The translations under genes and the position numbers were made by a program. A stretch of DNA of 64,000 bases from Rhizobium sp. BK251 (GTDB lineage: Bacteria > Pseudomonadota > Alphaproteobacteria > Rhizobiales > Rhizobiaceae): contig NZ_SLUQ01000007.1 of the NCBI RefSeq assembly GCF_004345245.1, positions 310,001 to 374,000 on the forward strand, in the 5' to 3' direction. Positions 10,279 to 19,949 of this stretch are shown in pieces (position 1 is the stretch's first letter; the number at the start of each line of letters is the position of its first letter). The notes under the pieces are model-generated. The model was given only the letters and a program-made list of their open reading frames with translations. It searched no databases and had not been told where the DNA came from.

Positions 10279-10305
10279 TGTCCTCATGTGCAATACATGA
10301 GGACA
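10279..10305 (-). promoter_or_regulatory. Perfect dyad enclosing the MFS gene's Shine-Dalgarno site
   Basis: TGTCCTCATGT and ACATGAGGACA are perfect 11-bp arms separated by 5 bases. On the minus strand the second arm contains the SD sequence GAGGA and ends 4 bases before the ATG of the MFS gene. As RNA, the stem would hide the ribosome-binding site; as DNA, it is a well-formed operator. Which of these applies is not decided by the sequence. Confidence 0.6.
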
Positions 10306-11109
10306 GATGGCCTGATCTACGGAGCTATAGGCCACCCGTTTCTTGCGACTAAAATTTTCTTTGTCGCAGAATTCCCAATTAAAGCGAGAATTGTTTTTCT
10401 GACTTTTGCAACGTCCCAGAATAAGGAGTTTTGCGACTGCCGCAATGTCCGCTACTGGCGCAAAGCGGTCAATCCTGCATCACTGCCAGTTGGTGGCATT
10501 TGATCCATAACTCCGCAAATTCGCACACGTCTCATCCCCGCACCTCCAACTCGTGCCTATAATCGCCTCGTTCCGTTTCGGCTGCACCGGATACGCATCG
10601 CCGGCGAGACGGGGCCGGTGCCTTCTGGTCTGCTGGTGATGCAGGCGGATCATTGGGGGCTGCGCAGAAAATGGTCTCCCTCTCGCCTGAAAAATGGCGG
10701 GGCGTGCGTGTGCCGCACACATGATTGGACCGGCGACTGGTTCTTGCCGAAGGCTTGAACCTTTCGGAGCGTCCGGCGCAAATCGCCGCGAGCGCTTCCC
10801 TGGAAAAGGTGCCGGTATCCGCGCAGAGGGATCGGAATTGCGTGGCAAAGAACACCGAACGGGACACGTCGCGTGTCACCTATCAAATTGCAAACGAGGC
10901 ACTCGACGTGTCCCGGCCGATCAGCGTCCTCTGGCTGGACCCGAGGATCACCCGAGGAAAAATACCGCGATCGCCAAGGCCGCACTCCGTCTTGTTACAG
11001 GCCCGATCTTAACCATAATCTCCAATCCACGATTCTCTTTTTGTTCTCCTGTTGACTCCGGTACGAAATGTGAACAAAATAAAAACATAAAGGAATTCGG
11101 GAGACAACG
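10306..11109. other. Intergenic region upstream of the 28-codon ORF
   Basis: About 800 bases without a supportable gene. Reverse-strand frames of up to 122 codons (10480-10985) show no family signature and overlap each other. The left part holds TTGCGAC words and CTGACTTTTGCAA. The right part has TTGACT at 11052-11057 with a weak AT-rich -10 downstream that could drive the small ORF. It may contain decayed DNA, since it lies in the accessory block between lolD and dnaE. Confidence 0.35.
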
Positions 11110-11196
11110 ATGACTGACATTTTTCGTGACATTGCCGCATTCGCTTCCATTGCCACCTTCGTGGCAAGCCTTTCCATCATCATCATGGCCATGTGA
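11110..11196 (+). CDS. Putative 28-residue membrane peptide
   Basis: A 28-codon ORF beginning MTDIFRDIAA and ending IIIMAM. A GGGAG Shine-Dalgarno sequence stands 7 bases before the ATG. After a short polar start with one Arg, residues 9-28 form one continuous hydrophobic helix (FASIATFVASLSIIIMAM), so a single-span inner-membrane peptide is predicted. It precedes dnaE by 103 bases. No family recognised; function unknown. The SD, start and stop context and hydrophobic pattern make it more than a random frame, but there is no homology evidence here. Confidence 0.5.
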   Translation: MTDIFRDIAAFASIATFVASLSIIIMAM

Positions 11197-11299
11197 CCGG
11201 CCGCTCGTTCGAAAGCCGTTGAACGAGGAAATCCGAACTGGACTCTCACTGCTCCGCGCCCGAAAATAACCTGATTCAGGAAGTGGATAGGGCGCGGAC

Positions 11300-14200
11300 A
11301 TGGCAGATGCGGCGAATGTGAAATCAGCACCGAAGGACGTGGGGGATACTCCCCAGTTCGTCCATCTGCGCGTGCATTCCGCCTATTCGCTTCTCGAGGG
11401 CGCCTTGCCGCTCAAGAAGGTGCTCGCGAAGGCCGTTGCTGACGATCAGCCGGCCATCGCCATTACCGATACCAACAACCTCTTCGTCGCACTCGAATTC
11501 GCGCAGAAGGCGATGGACGAAGGGCTGCAGCCGATCATCGGCTGCCAGGTCTCGATCGACATGGAAGACGGCCTGGAAACAGAAAGGCGCGCGGGCCAGC
11601 AAGCGCTGGCGAAGCTGCCTTCGATCGTCCTTCTCTCGGCGACCGCCGCCGGCTATGAGCGTCTCGTGGACCTCGTCAGCCGTGCCTATCTTGGGGGAGA
11701 GGGCAGCCAGGCGGCTCACATACGGGCGTCCTGGCTCGCGGAAATCGGAACGGAGGGCCTCATCGCTCTCACGGGCGCTCTGGGCGGACCGGTCGATTCG
11801 GCCTTGAAGGATGGTCATCGCGCGCCTGCGGAAAGAAGGCTCCTCGAACTGAAGCGCCTGTTCGGCGACCGCCTCTATGTCGAATTGCAGCGTCACGGCA
11901 CCTATGACCGCGCCCATGAGCGCCGGATCGTTGCGCTCGCCTACCAGCACGCGCTGCCGCTGGTCGCCACCAACGAGGCCTTCTTCCCGACACGGGCAGA
12001 CTACGACGCGCACGACGCGCTGATGGCGGTGGCGCACAATGCCATCGTCTCGGATGACAGCCGCTTTCGCCTGACGCAGGATCACTATCTGAAGGGCAGG
12101 GCGGATATGGCCAAGCTCTTCGCCGATCTGCCGGAGGCTCTCGAAAATACCGTCGAGATCGCGCGACGCTGCTCCTTCGTGCTGCAGACGCGCAAGCCGA
12201 TCCTGCCGCGCTTTACCGGTGCCACGGACGATCCCGAGGAGGCAGAGCGTGCCGAGTCCGGCGAGCTGCGCCGCCAGGCCGTCGAAGGCCTGGACATGCG
12301 GCTCGCAACGCTTGGCATGTCGCCGGGCTACGAGGAGAAGGATTACCGCGAGCGGCTGGAATTCGAGCTCAGCGTCATCGAGCGCATGAAGTTTCCCGGC
12401 TACTTCCTCATCGTTGCCGACTTCATCAAGTGGGCCAAGCAGCAGGACATTCCCGTCGGCCCGGGCCGCGGCTCGGGCGCGGGCTCGCTCGTCGCCTATG
12501 CATTGACGATCACCGATGTCGATCCGCTGCGCTTTTCGTTGCTCTTCGAACGCTTCCTCAATCCCGAGCGCGTGTCGATGCCGGACTTCGACATCGACTT
12601 CTGCCAGGACCGCCGCGAAGAAGTGATCCGCTACGTCCAGCAGAAATACGGCCGCGAGCAGGTGGCGCAGATCATAACCTTCGGTTCGCTGCAGGCGCGT
12701 GCTGCGCTGCGCGACGTCGGCCGCGTGCTGGAAATGCCCTATGGCCAGGTCGACAAGATCTGCAAGCTGGTACCGAACAACCCGGCCAATCCGACGCCGC
12801 TCTCCAAGGCAATCGAGGAGGAGCCGAAGCTGAGGGAGGAGGCGGAGAAGGAGCCCGTGGTCGCGCGTCTGCTCGACATCGCCCAGAAGATCGAGGGCCT
12901 GTATCGCCACGCCTCGACCCACGCCGCCGGCATCGTCATCGGCGACCGTCCGCTCTCCAAGCTCGTGCCGATGTACCGCGATCCGCGCTCGGACATGCCG
13001 GTCACGCAGTTCAACATGAAGTGGGTCGAGCAGGCGGGCCTCGTCAAGTTCGACTTCCTCGGCCTGAAGACGTTGACTGTGCTGAAGGTCGCCGTCGATT
13101 TCGTGGCGAAACGCGGCATCAGCGTCGACCTTGCCTCCATCCCTCTGGATGACAAGAAGACCTACGACATGCTGTCACGCGGCGAGACGGTCGGCGTGTT
13201 CCAGGTGGAAAGTGCGGGCATGCGCAAGGCGCTGATCGGCATGAAGCCGGACTGCATCGAGGATATCATCGCGCTGGTTGCGCTCTACCGACCGGGGCCG
13301 ATGGAGAACATTCCGGTCTACAATGCTCGCAAGCACGGCGAGGAGGAGCTCGCGTCGATCCACCCGATGATCGACCACCTCCTGAAGGAAACGCAGGGCG
13401 TCATCGTCTATCAGGAACAGGTGATGCAGATCGCCCAGGTCCTTTCCGGCTATTCGCTTGGCGAGGCCGACCTGCTGCGTCGTGCCATGGGCAAGAAGAT
13501 CAAGGCGGAGATGGACCAGCAGCGCGAGCGCTTCGTCGTTGGCGCCGTCAAGAACGGCGTGTCGAAGCCGCAGGCCGATACGATCTTCGAGCTCCTCGCC
13601 AAGTTCGCGAACTACGGCTTCAACAAGTCCCACGCCGCCGCCTACGCGATCGTCTCCTACCAGACAGCCTATATGAAGGCGCATTATCCGGTGGAGTTCC
13701 TGGCGGCCTCGATGACCCTCGACATGTCGAACACCGAGAAGGTCAACGACTTCCGCCAGGATGCCAAGCGGCTCGGCATCGAGGTGATCGCGCCGTCGGT
13801 GCAGACTTCGTTCCGCCATTTCGAGACCGGCGACAACCGCATCTATTATGCTCTCGCTGCGATCAAGGGCGTCGGCGAATCTGCCGTCGATCATGTCGTC
13901 GAGGTGCGCGGCGACCGGCCCTTTGCGAGCATCGAGGATTTCTGCCTGCGCATTGATCCGAAGCAGATCAACCGCCGTGTTCTCGAAAGCCTTGTCTATG
14001 CCGGTGCGTTCGATAGCTTCGGCATCGACCGTGCTCAACTGGTGGCAGGGCTCGAGCGCATCTCCGGCTATGCCCAGCGCGCCCAGGAAAACAAGGTCAG
14101 TGGCCAGTCCGACATGTTCGGCAGCGGAGGCGCCTCCGGACCCGAGCGGATATCCTTCCCGACCTTCACGCCCTGGCTCGCCTCCGAGCGGCTTCTGAAG

Positions 14201-14800
14201 GAGTTCCAGGTGCTGGGCTTTTATCTCACGGCCCACCCGCTCGATACCTACAACGCCATGCTGCAGAAGATGCGCGTCCAGACCTTTGCGGATTTCTCCA
14301 TCGCCGTGAAGCAGGGGGCAGCCAACGCCCGTCTCGCGGGCACCGTCATTTCGAAGCAGGAGCGCAAGACCCGTACCGGCAACAAGATGGGCATCTTCGT
14401 CTTCTCGGACTCTTCCGGGCAGTTCGAGGCGGTGCTCTTCTCGGAGACGCTGAACCAGTACCGGGATGTGCTTGAAGTCGGCAAATCCTTCGTCATCACC
14501 GCGCAGGCCGACGAGCGTCCGGAAGGCGTCAGCCTGCGCCTGCAGACGGCGCAGTCGCTGGAAGAGAAGTCGCTGCAGATGCAGAAGGCGCTGAGGGTCT
14601 ATGTCCGCGATTCCGGGCCATTGAGGGCAGTCGCCACCCATCTCAACGCCAAGGGCGATGGGCTCGTCTCCTTCATCGTGATCAAGGAGGACGGGAGGCG
14701 TGAAATCGAGGTGGCTCTCTCGGAGAGGTTCCGCATCACGCCGGAAATTGCCGCCGCATTGCGCACGGCGCCGGGCGTGGTCGACGTGGAACTGGTGTGA
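11300..14800 (+). CDS. dnaE: DNA polymerase III subunit alpha
   Basis: This 1166-residue protein is the replicative polymerase. The N-terminal PHP domain starts at FVHLRVHSAYSLLEGA (residues 20-35). The catalytic palm has GPGRGSGAGSLVAYAL and PDFDIDFCQDRREEV (around residue 430) with the metal-binding aspartates. The finger/tau-binding parts include YRPGPMENIP and FNKSHAAAYA. The C-terminal OB fold carries VFSDSSGQFEAVLF. Length matches DnaE1 of alphaproteobacteria. It is separated from lolD by an accessory block. Confidence 0.97.
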   Translation: MADAANVKSAPKDVGDTPQFVHLRVHSAYSLLEGALPLKKVLAKAVADDQPAIAITDTNNLFVALEFAQKAMDEGLQPIIGCQVSIDMEDGLETERRAGQQALAKLPSIVLLSATAAGYERLVDLVSRAYLGGEGSQAAHIRASWLAEIGTEGLIALTGALGGPVDSALKDGHRAPAERRLLELKRLFGDRLYVELQRHGTYDRAHERRIVALAYQHALPLVATNEAFFPTRADYDAHDALMAVAHNAIVSDDSRFRLTQDHYLKGRADMAKLFADLPEALENTVEIARRCSFVLQTRKPILPRFTGATDDPEEAERAESGELRRQAVEGLDMRLATLGMSPGYEEKDYRERLEFELSVIERMKFPGYFLIVADFIKWAKQQDIPVGPGRGSGAGSLVAYALTITDVDPLRFSLLFERFLNPERVSMPDFDIDFCQDRREEVIRYVQQKYGREQVAQIITFGSLQARAALRDVGRVLEMPYGQVDKICKLVPNNPANPTPLSKAIEEEPKLREEAEKEPVVARLLDIAQKIEGLYRHASTHAAGIVIGDRPLSKLVPMYRDPRSDMPVTQFNMKWVEQAGLVKFDFLGLKTLTVLKVAVDFVAKRGISVDLASIPLDDKKTYDMLSRGETVGVFQVESAGMRKALIGMKPDCIEDIIALVALYRPGPMENIPVYNARKHGEEELASIHPMIDHLLKETQGVIVYQEQVMQIAQVLSGYSLGEADLLRRAMGKKIKAEMDQQRERFVVGAVKNGVSKPQADTIFELLAKFANYGFNKSHAAAYAIVSYQTAYMKAHYPVEFLAASMTLDMSNTEKVNDFRQDAKRLGIEVIAPSVQTSFRHFETGDNRIYYALAAIKGVGESAVDHVVEVRGDRPFASIEDFCLRIDPKQINRRVLESLVYAGAFDSFGIDRAQLVAGLERISGYAQRAQENKVSGQSDMFGSGGASGPERISFPTFTPWLASERLLKEFQVLGFYLTAHPLDTYNAMLQKMRVQTFADFSIAVKQGAANARLAGTVISKQERKTRTGNKMGIFVFSDSSGQFEAVLFSETLNQYRDVLEVGKSFVITAQADERPEGVSLRLQTAQSLEEKSLQMQKALRVYVRDSGPLRAVATHLNAKGDGLVSFIVIKEDGRREIEVALSERFRITPEIAAALRTAPGVVDVELV

Positions 14801-14813
14801 CGCCCGGCAGGCT

Positions 14814-16076
14814 TCAGCCGGAGCCGTCGCGGGTGATGGTGATGAAGTCGGTGCCCTTGCCGGTCTCTGTGCCGAGCCCTGAATCCGTGATCGTCAGCGT
14901 CGAGCCGGAACTCAGGAGGTCGCCGACCATGCGGCGCGTCTCTTCCGGGATCGAGATGCGGTCGAGCACGTCGACCGGCACGTTGGAGACGACCGCCTTT
15001 TCGTAGGAGCGGATGCCGAGACGCTTCATTGCGGCCTTGCTCAGCCGGTCCTCCAGCGTCATGCCCACCCATTCTGCCGTGCCCTCCTCGTGGTCGACGG
15101 AATGCACGGTGTAGAAGTGCGTGCCGAGCGCGACCTCGGGATCGGTGATGGTTACCGGCGCCTCGAACAGCGGCGCAAAGTCCTGCCTGACCATCAGGAT
15201 CCCGTTCGGCGGCTCGCCCCTGCCCGCAGCCTGGTAGACGGCGTGGATGAGCTTATCCGAGACGAGCTGGCGGTCGCCCGCGAATTCCAGCGGACGCAAC
15301 TGCTTGAAAGTGTTGATCGCCTGGATCGTGGAGCGGCCGAGCATGCCGTCGGTGACGCCGGCCGAAAAGCCCAACGCATTGAGCATCCGCTGCAGGTGGA
15401 TCACGGTTTCCTGCGCCCCGCGCCGGGTAATCAGGATGCGGATCGGAGCATCCTCCTTCTGGACCCTCGGTACGATGGTGGTGCTGGCGCTTATCTGTGT
15501 TTTCGGCGGCTCGTTCATCGCCACCTGTACCGGCGGGCCGGCCTTGTCCGGAAGGCTTGGCCGCAGCACGGCGTCGGAGAGCAATTCGAGCGTCGCTTGA
15601 GCGGCTTCCGGACGGAAGAGTGATGGATGATCGACGGGCTCGGGTGCAACCGCCTTGTCGGCAATGATCACCGGCACGCCGCGCTTCGTCATCTTGTAGA
15701 GCTGGAGCGCAAAGGCCTTCGGCAGGCGCACGCATCCATGCGACGCAGGATAGCCGGGAACGAAGCTCGATTCATGGAGCGCGATGCCGGACCATGTGAG
15801 GCGCTGCATGTAGGGCATCGGCGAATTCGAATAGATGTTGGATTCGTGGTACTTCTCCTTCTCCAGCACGGAGAAGATACCGCTCGGCGTCGAGTGACCC
15901 TGCTTGCCGGTCGAAGCCTTGGACGCGGCGACAACCTCGGTGCCGTCATAGACCGTGACGGACTGCTCGCTTTTTGAGACGACGATTTGCAGCTTGCGTG
16001 CGTCTGCGGCAAGCACGGGATGCATCAGTGCCGTGGCCGACAGCAGCCCCAGGCCGAAGAGGAAACGCGAAATCAT
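14814..16076 (-). CDS. L,D-transpeptidase (YkuD) with peptidoglycan-binding domain
   Basis: A 420-residue exported protein with a signal peptide (residues 1-24, ending PVLAADA). The YkuD domain at about 28-138 contains the catalytic SHGCVR motif, with His113 and Cys115. Such enzymes make 3-3 peptidoglycan crosslinks or attach lipoproteins to the wall. Residues about 210-265 resemble a peptidoglycan-binding 1 domain (VIHLQRMLNALGFSAGVTDG). The C-terminal 100 residues have no domain I recognise. It is convergent with dnaE, 13 bases away. Confidence 0.88.
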   Translation of the reverse strand: MISRFLFGLGLLSATALMHPVLAADARKLQIVVSKSEQSVTVYDGTEVVAASKASTGKQGHSTPSGIFSVLEKEKYHESNIYSNSPMPYMQRLTWSGIALHESSFVPGYPASHGCVRLPKAFALQLYKMTKRGVPVIIADKAVAPEPVDHPSLFRPEAAQATLELLSDAVLRPSLPDKAGPPVQVAMNEPPKTQISASTTIVPRVQKEDAPIRILITRRGAQETVIHLQRMLNALGFSAGVTDGMLGRSTIQAINTFKQLRPLEFAGDRQLVSDKLIHAVYQAAGRGEPPNGILMVRQDFAPLFEAPVTITDPEVALGTHFYTVHSVDHEEGTAEWVGMTLEDRLSKAAMKRLGIRSYEKAVVSNVPVDVLDRISIPEETRRMVGDLLSSGSTLTITDSGLGTETGKGTDFITITRDGSG

Positions 16077-16228
16077 GACGCCAAACCAAACGCAATACTT
16101 GCCCGCAAAATAGTAGTCGAAGTTTAAGGAAGGCTTGAGAACGGCCGCCTTCTCCTTCTGCCTCCCACTATTGTTCAGCTCGATACTTTATGCAATCCTT
16201 ATATATGCTGCGGTCTGGGGGGACCGAA

Positions 16229-17953
16229 ATGCATATTGACGTGCTTGAAAAGGCCGGGGATCTCGCAAAGCTGAAAGAGAACTGGGATGAGGTCTATGCG
16301 GCCGATCCCGAAGCGCACTATTTCCTGTCATGGATCTGGATAGCGAGCTGGTTCGAACGCCCGATACGCTGGTTCGTGCTCGCTGCCAAGGAAACGCCCG
16401 ATGCCGAAAAGTATGTCGCCTTCTTTCCACTGAGGCTGCGTACCGAGTTCGACGGCGAACGCGGTTTCTTCAACACGATCATGACCGGCGCCTCGAACTA
16501 TGCCGTCTATACCGGTTTGCTGTGCAGGCCCGACTGCGAGGATCGCGCCGTCCCGGCCTTCGCGGACTGTCTTCGCGGCTTCAATTGGACGAGCCTCCAT
16601 CTCGACGACGTCTACCTTTCCCAGGAGCGCCTCGACCTCTTCCTCGATCGCTTTCCGCCCGGCAATTTCGTCACCGGCAAGGTGACGCGTCCGGTCCACA
16701 GGACCTCCGGCGGCGAAGACATCGATCACGACGTCTATGTCTACGTGCGCCTGCCTGCAGATTTTGAGACCTTTCTCGCCGAGAAGGTGGGGCCGAAGAC
16801 AAGGCGCAACATCAGGCTCTACCTCAGGAAGCTCGACGGCGCCGACGAGCTTCGCGTGACCCACGCCACCGAAGAGACGATCGAACGCGACCTGGAGATC
16901 TTCTACCGGATGTGGGAGGCGCAATGGGGCGCCAAGAGCAGGCGCTACGCCGATTCCATCCTCGATAGCTCAAGGCACATGCTGGCGCGGTGCTTTCGCG
17001 ACGGCTCCGTTTTCCTGCCGATCCTGTGGCAGGGCGATACGCCGGTCGCGGTCTTCGTCAACCTCCTCGATCGTCAAAGGAGAACGATCATCTGCTTCCT
17101 CGGCAGCCGCGACCCGGCGCTCAAGAACCCGTCGCCCGGGCTGCTGCTCCACGCCTACAACATGCGCTGGGGGATCGAGAACGGGTTCTCCGTCTACGAT
17201 CTCGGCACGGGCGACTATTCCTACAAATACATATTCGGCTCGGAGGAACACCGCGTCGAACGCATGCGGATAACGACCGCGACGGGGCGCAACATCGGCG
17301 ACCGCTTGGACCCACGCTCGCTATCGGTCGCGGCGGGCAGGGTCGAGCATTTCCTCGAAATCGGCGAACTTGCGAATGCCCAACGCGGATGCCGGCAGAT
17401 CCTTGCGGCGGATCCGGCGCACGCGGGCGCGCTGCGCCTTGCCGCCCGGATCAACGCAGCCGAGACAGCGCCTCCGCCTCTGCACGAGGCCGTCACGTTC
17501 GAGGCTACCTTCGCGCATCACCGCGCCGGCGAGCTCGCCAAGGCGGCGGCCGGCTATCGTGCGCTGATCGCCGCCGAGCCGAGGCACTTCGAGGCCAATC
17601 ACCAGCTGGGCGTCGTCCTCTTCCAGCAGGGCGATGCGAAGGCGGCGGAGACACAGATCCGCCATGCCCTCGGCATCAGGCCCGACGCAGCATCGGCCCA
17701 TTGCAACTACGGCAACGTGCTTGCCGGGCTCGGCGACTTCGTGCGCGCGATTTCAAGCTACGACCGGGCGGTTGCGCTGGCGCCGGACAATGCCATCGCC
17801 TTCCACAATCGCGGCAATGCGCTGAGACGCGTCGGGCGACTGGACGAGGCGCTGGGGAGCTATGAACGCGCCATCGCGCTGCGACCGGACTACGAGGCGG
17901 CTTTGAAGGGGAGGGCGGCCATCCTGGAGCAGGCCCGGACATCCCCGGCTTAG
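16229..17953 (+). CDS. FemAB/CelD-like acyltransferase fused to TPR repeats
   Basis: 574 residues from the ATG at 16229, which has a GGGGGGA SD 6 bases upstream; an ATG at 16190 in frame lacks one. The N-terminal 350 residues have the GNAT-related Acetyltransf_6 (BcsL/CelD/FemAB-like) pattern: LSWIWIASWFERP, GPKTRRNIRLYLRKL, and the late LLLHAYNMRWGIENG-YDLGTGDYSYKYIFG block. The last 170 residues are three to four TPR-like helical repeats (HFEANHQLGVVLFQQGDAKA, ASAHCNYGNVLAGLGDFVRA, AIAFHNRGNALRRVGRLDEA). A role in modifying cell-surface polysaccharide is possible but not shown. Confidence 0.75.
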   Translation: MHIDVLEKAGDLAKLKENWDEVYAADPEAHYFLSWIWIASWFERPIRWFVLAAKETPDAEKYVAFFPLRLRTEFDGERGFFNTIMTGASNYAVYTGLLCRPDCEDRAVPAFADCLRGFNWTSLHLDDVYLSQERLDLFLDRFPPGNFVTGKVTRPVHRTSGGEDIDHDVYVYVRLPADFETFLAEKVGPKTRRNIRLYLRKLDGADELRVTHATEETIERDLEIFYRMWEAQWGAKSRRYADSILDSSRHMLARCFRDGSVFLPILWQGDTPVAVFVNLLDRQRRTIICFLGSRDPALKNPSPGLLLHAYNMRWGIENGFSVYDLGTGDYSYKYIFGSEEHRVERMRITTATGRNIGDRLDPRSLSVAAGRVEHFLEIGELANAQRGCRQILAADPAHAGALRLAARINAAETAPPPLHEAVTFEATFAHHRAGELAKAAAGYRALIAAEPRHFEANHQLGVVLFQQGDAKAAETQIRHALGIRPDAASAHCNYGNVLAGLGDFVRAISSYDRAVALAPDNAIAFHNRGNALRRVGRLDEALGSYERAIALRPDYEAALKGRAAILEQARTSPA

Positions 17954-17977
17954 CCCTTGTGAACCGATCCCGCGGCG

Positions 17978-19273
17978 CTACTTGTCGCGCTTGCCGCCTT
18001 CGAATGTGTATCCGGTCTCGACCGTCCCCTTGCCGAATTTGTCCCGAAGCTTGTCCATCGCCGCCTCGGCCGCCGCCCTGCGCGTTGCCTGGTGGTCGAT
18101 CAGGTCAGGAGGATCGGCACGGGCCGCGTCGCTGAGGTCCGTGACGCCGATGCCGATCAGGCGGAATTTCGTGCCACCCGTTTCGCGCTCCAGCAGTTCG
18201 ACACCAGTCCGGAATATCCGGTCGGCGAGCTGGGTGGGATCCTCGAGGCGCCGGTTGCGCGTGCGCAGCTTGAAGTCGGCGGTCTTCAGCTTCAACACCA
18301 CGGTCTGCCCTGCAATGCCGCTCTTCTTCAGCCGCCACGACACCTTTTCGGAGAGATTGCGCAGGATCGGCACGAGATCATCATGGCGCGATATGTCGTC
18401 GAAGAATGTAGTCTCGGCGGAAACGCTCTTGGCCGGGTCGTTGAGGTGCACCACGCGGTCGTCGACGCCGCGCGACAGGCGGTAGAGCCTCTGGCCCATG
18501 ACGCCGTAGCGACGCATGAGATCGCCTTCCTCCATGGTCTGGAGCTGGCCGATCGTGCGGATGCCATCCCCCTCCATGGTTGCGGCCAGCGCCTTTCCGA
18601 CGCCCCATATGGTCGTGACCGGGCGTGGCGCGAGGAAGGAAACAGCCTCCTCGCGTCCGATCACCGAGAAGCCGCGTGGCTTCTGCAGGTCGGAGGCGAC
18701 CTTGGCGAGGAACTTGCAATATGACAGGCCGATCGAGATCGTGATGCCGATCTCCTTCTCGACGCGCTTGGCGAACTTGGCGAGGGTCCGCGCTGGCGGA
18801 TCATGATGCAGGCGCTCCGTGCCGGCGAGCTCAAGGAAGGCCTCGTCGATGGAGAGAGGCTGCACCAGCGGTGTCAATTCCTGCATGAGGGCACGGACTT
18901 CGCGGCCGACACGCACGTATTTCTCCATGTCCGGCCGGATGACGATCGCCTGCGGGCAGGCCTCCAGCGCCTTGAACATCGGCATTGCGGAGCGCACGCC
19001 GTGGATGCGCGCGACATAGCAGGCGGTCGAGACCACGCCGCGTTTTCCGCCGCCGATGATGACCGGCTTGTCGGCAAGTTCCGGATTGTCACGCTTCTCG
19101 ACAGAGGCGTAGAAGGCGTCGCAATCGATATGAGCGAGCGTCAGCCCATAGAGTTCCTTATGATAGACGAGCCGCGGGCTTCCGCAGGCGCGACAACGCG
19201 GCCGGGCGCCCGGCTGCTCGCTGAGGCAGTCTCGGCAGAAGCCTAAGGTCTTGTCGGGCGCGCTCGTCATCAT
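17978..19273 (-). CDS. dinB: DNA polymerase IV with N-terminal zinc-ribbon-like extension
   Basis: This 431-residue Y-family translesion polymerase has active-site motifs AHIDCDAFYASVEK (residues 47-60) and SIDEAFLEL (141-149), the GLSYCKFLAKVASD block, the IWGVGKALA helix-hairpin-helix and a little-finger domain. In front of the polymerase core are about 35 extra residues with CRDC (Cys13, Cys16) and CRAC (Cys27, Cys30), a four-cysteine zinc-ribbon-like knuckle absent from E. coli DinB. Alternative in-frame ATGs lie at 19273 and 19270. It is divergent from the GNAT gene at 19348. Confidence 0.93.
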   Translation of the reverse strand: MMTSAPDKTLGFCRDCLSEQPGARPRCRACGSPRLVYHKELYGLTLAHIDCDAFYASVEKRDNPELADKPVIIGGGKRGVVSTACYVARIHGVRSAMPMFKALEACPQAIVIRPDMEKYVRVGREVRALMQELTPLVQPLSIDEAFLELAGTERLHHDPPARTLAKFAKRVEKEIGITISIGLSYCKFLAKVASDLQKPRGFSVIGREEAVSFLAPRPVTTIWGVGKALAATMEGDGIRTIGQLQTMEEGDLMRRYGVMGQRLYRLSRGVDDRVVHLNDPAKSVSAETTFFDDISRHDDLVPILRNLSEKVSWRLKKSGIAGQTVVLKLKTADFKLRTRNRRLEDPTQLADRIFRTGVELLERETGGTKFRLIGIGVTDLSDAARADPPDLIDHQATRRAAAEAAMDKLRDKFGKGTVETGYTFEGGKRDK

Positions 19274-19347
19274 GGGAACAAAGATTGAACGTCGCCACTT
19301 TATGTCCTATGCTTTTGAGTCTCAAGAGGTAGCGAAGGGGTCTCCCG

Positions 19348-19935
19348 GTGATCTCGAACGACTTTGACGCCCGGCCGTTGACGCCGGACAGGTGGAGTGA
19401 CTTCGAGACGCTTTTCGGACCGCAGGGCGGCTGCGAATACTGTTGGTGCACCTATTTTCGCATGAGCGCACCGGAGCGCCGCGCCCTGGACAGGGAGGCA
19501 CGCAAAGGCGCCATGAGGGCCCGCGTCGCGCGCGGGACGGTGCCGCCGGGTCTTCTCGGCTATATGGGGGAGGAACCGTTCGCCTGGGTGCAGGTGGGCC
19601 CGAGAGGGGAGTTGCCGCGCTGGAATTCGCCGAGGACCGCGTCGAGACCACTCGAGGCGGGGGACGCGGAAGATCCCGGCATCTGGGCGGTAAGCTGCTT
19701 CTTCATGGCATCCAGATTTCGCGGAAAGGGCCATAGCCATGGGATGCTGTCGGCGGCGATCGATTTTGCAAGGCGGAATGGCGCCCGGCTGCTGGAGGGC
19801 TGTCCGATCGAGCGAACCAAGCAGTCGAAATCCGTCGGGCTTTATGTCGGGCCGTTGCGCATCTTCAAGGCGGCAGGCTTTGCGGAGGTTGCAAGGCGAA
19901 GAGACGGCCGACCGCTGATGCGAATGGTGCTCTGA
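19348..19935 (+). CDS. GNAT family N-acetyltransferase
   Basis: 195 residues starting at GTG 19348 with GAAGGGG upstream. The N-terminus has the GCEYCWCTYFR segment seen in a GNAT subgroup, and the acetyl-CoA-binding part is CFFMASRFRGKGHSHGMLSAAIDFA (read RFRGKGHSHGML as the R/Q-x-x-G-x-G/A loop). The C-terminal GLYVGPLRIFKAAGFAEVARR is typical of the last strands. The substrate is unknown. Confidence 0.8.
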   Translation: MISNDFDARPLTPDRWSDFETLFGPQGGCEYCWCTYFRMSAPERRALDREARKGAMRARVARGTVPPGLLGYMGEEPFAWVQVGPRGELPRWNSPRTASRPLEAGDAEDPGIWAVSCFFMASRFRGKGHSHGMLSAAIDFARRNGARLLEGCPIERTKQSKSVGLYVGPLRIFKAAGFAEVARRRDGRPLMRMVL

Positions 19936-19949
19936 AGGCTGGTTGGCCG

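Noticed and set aside
10480..10985. Overlapping reverse-strand frames before dnaE
   Set aside because: No homology-like pattern and mutually exclusive frames; region reported as probably non-coding.
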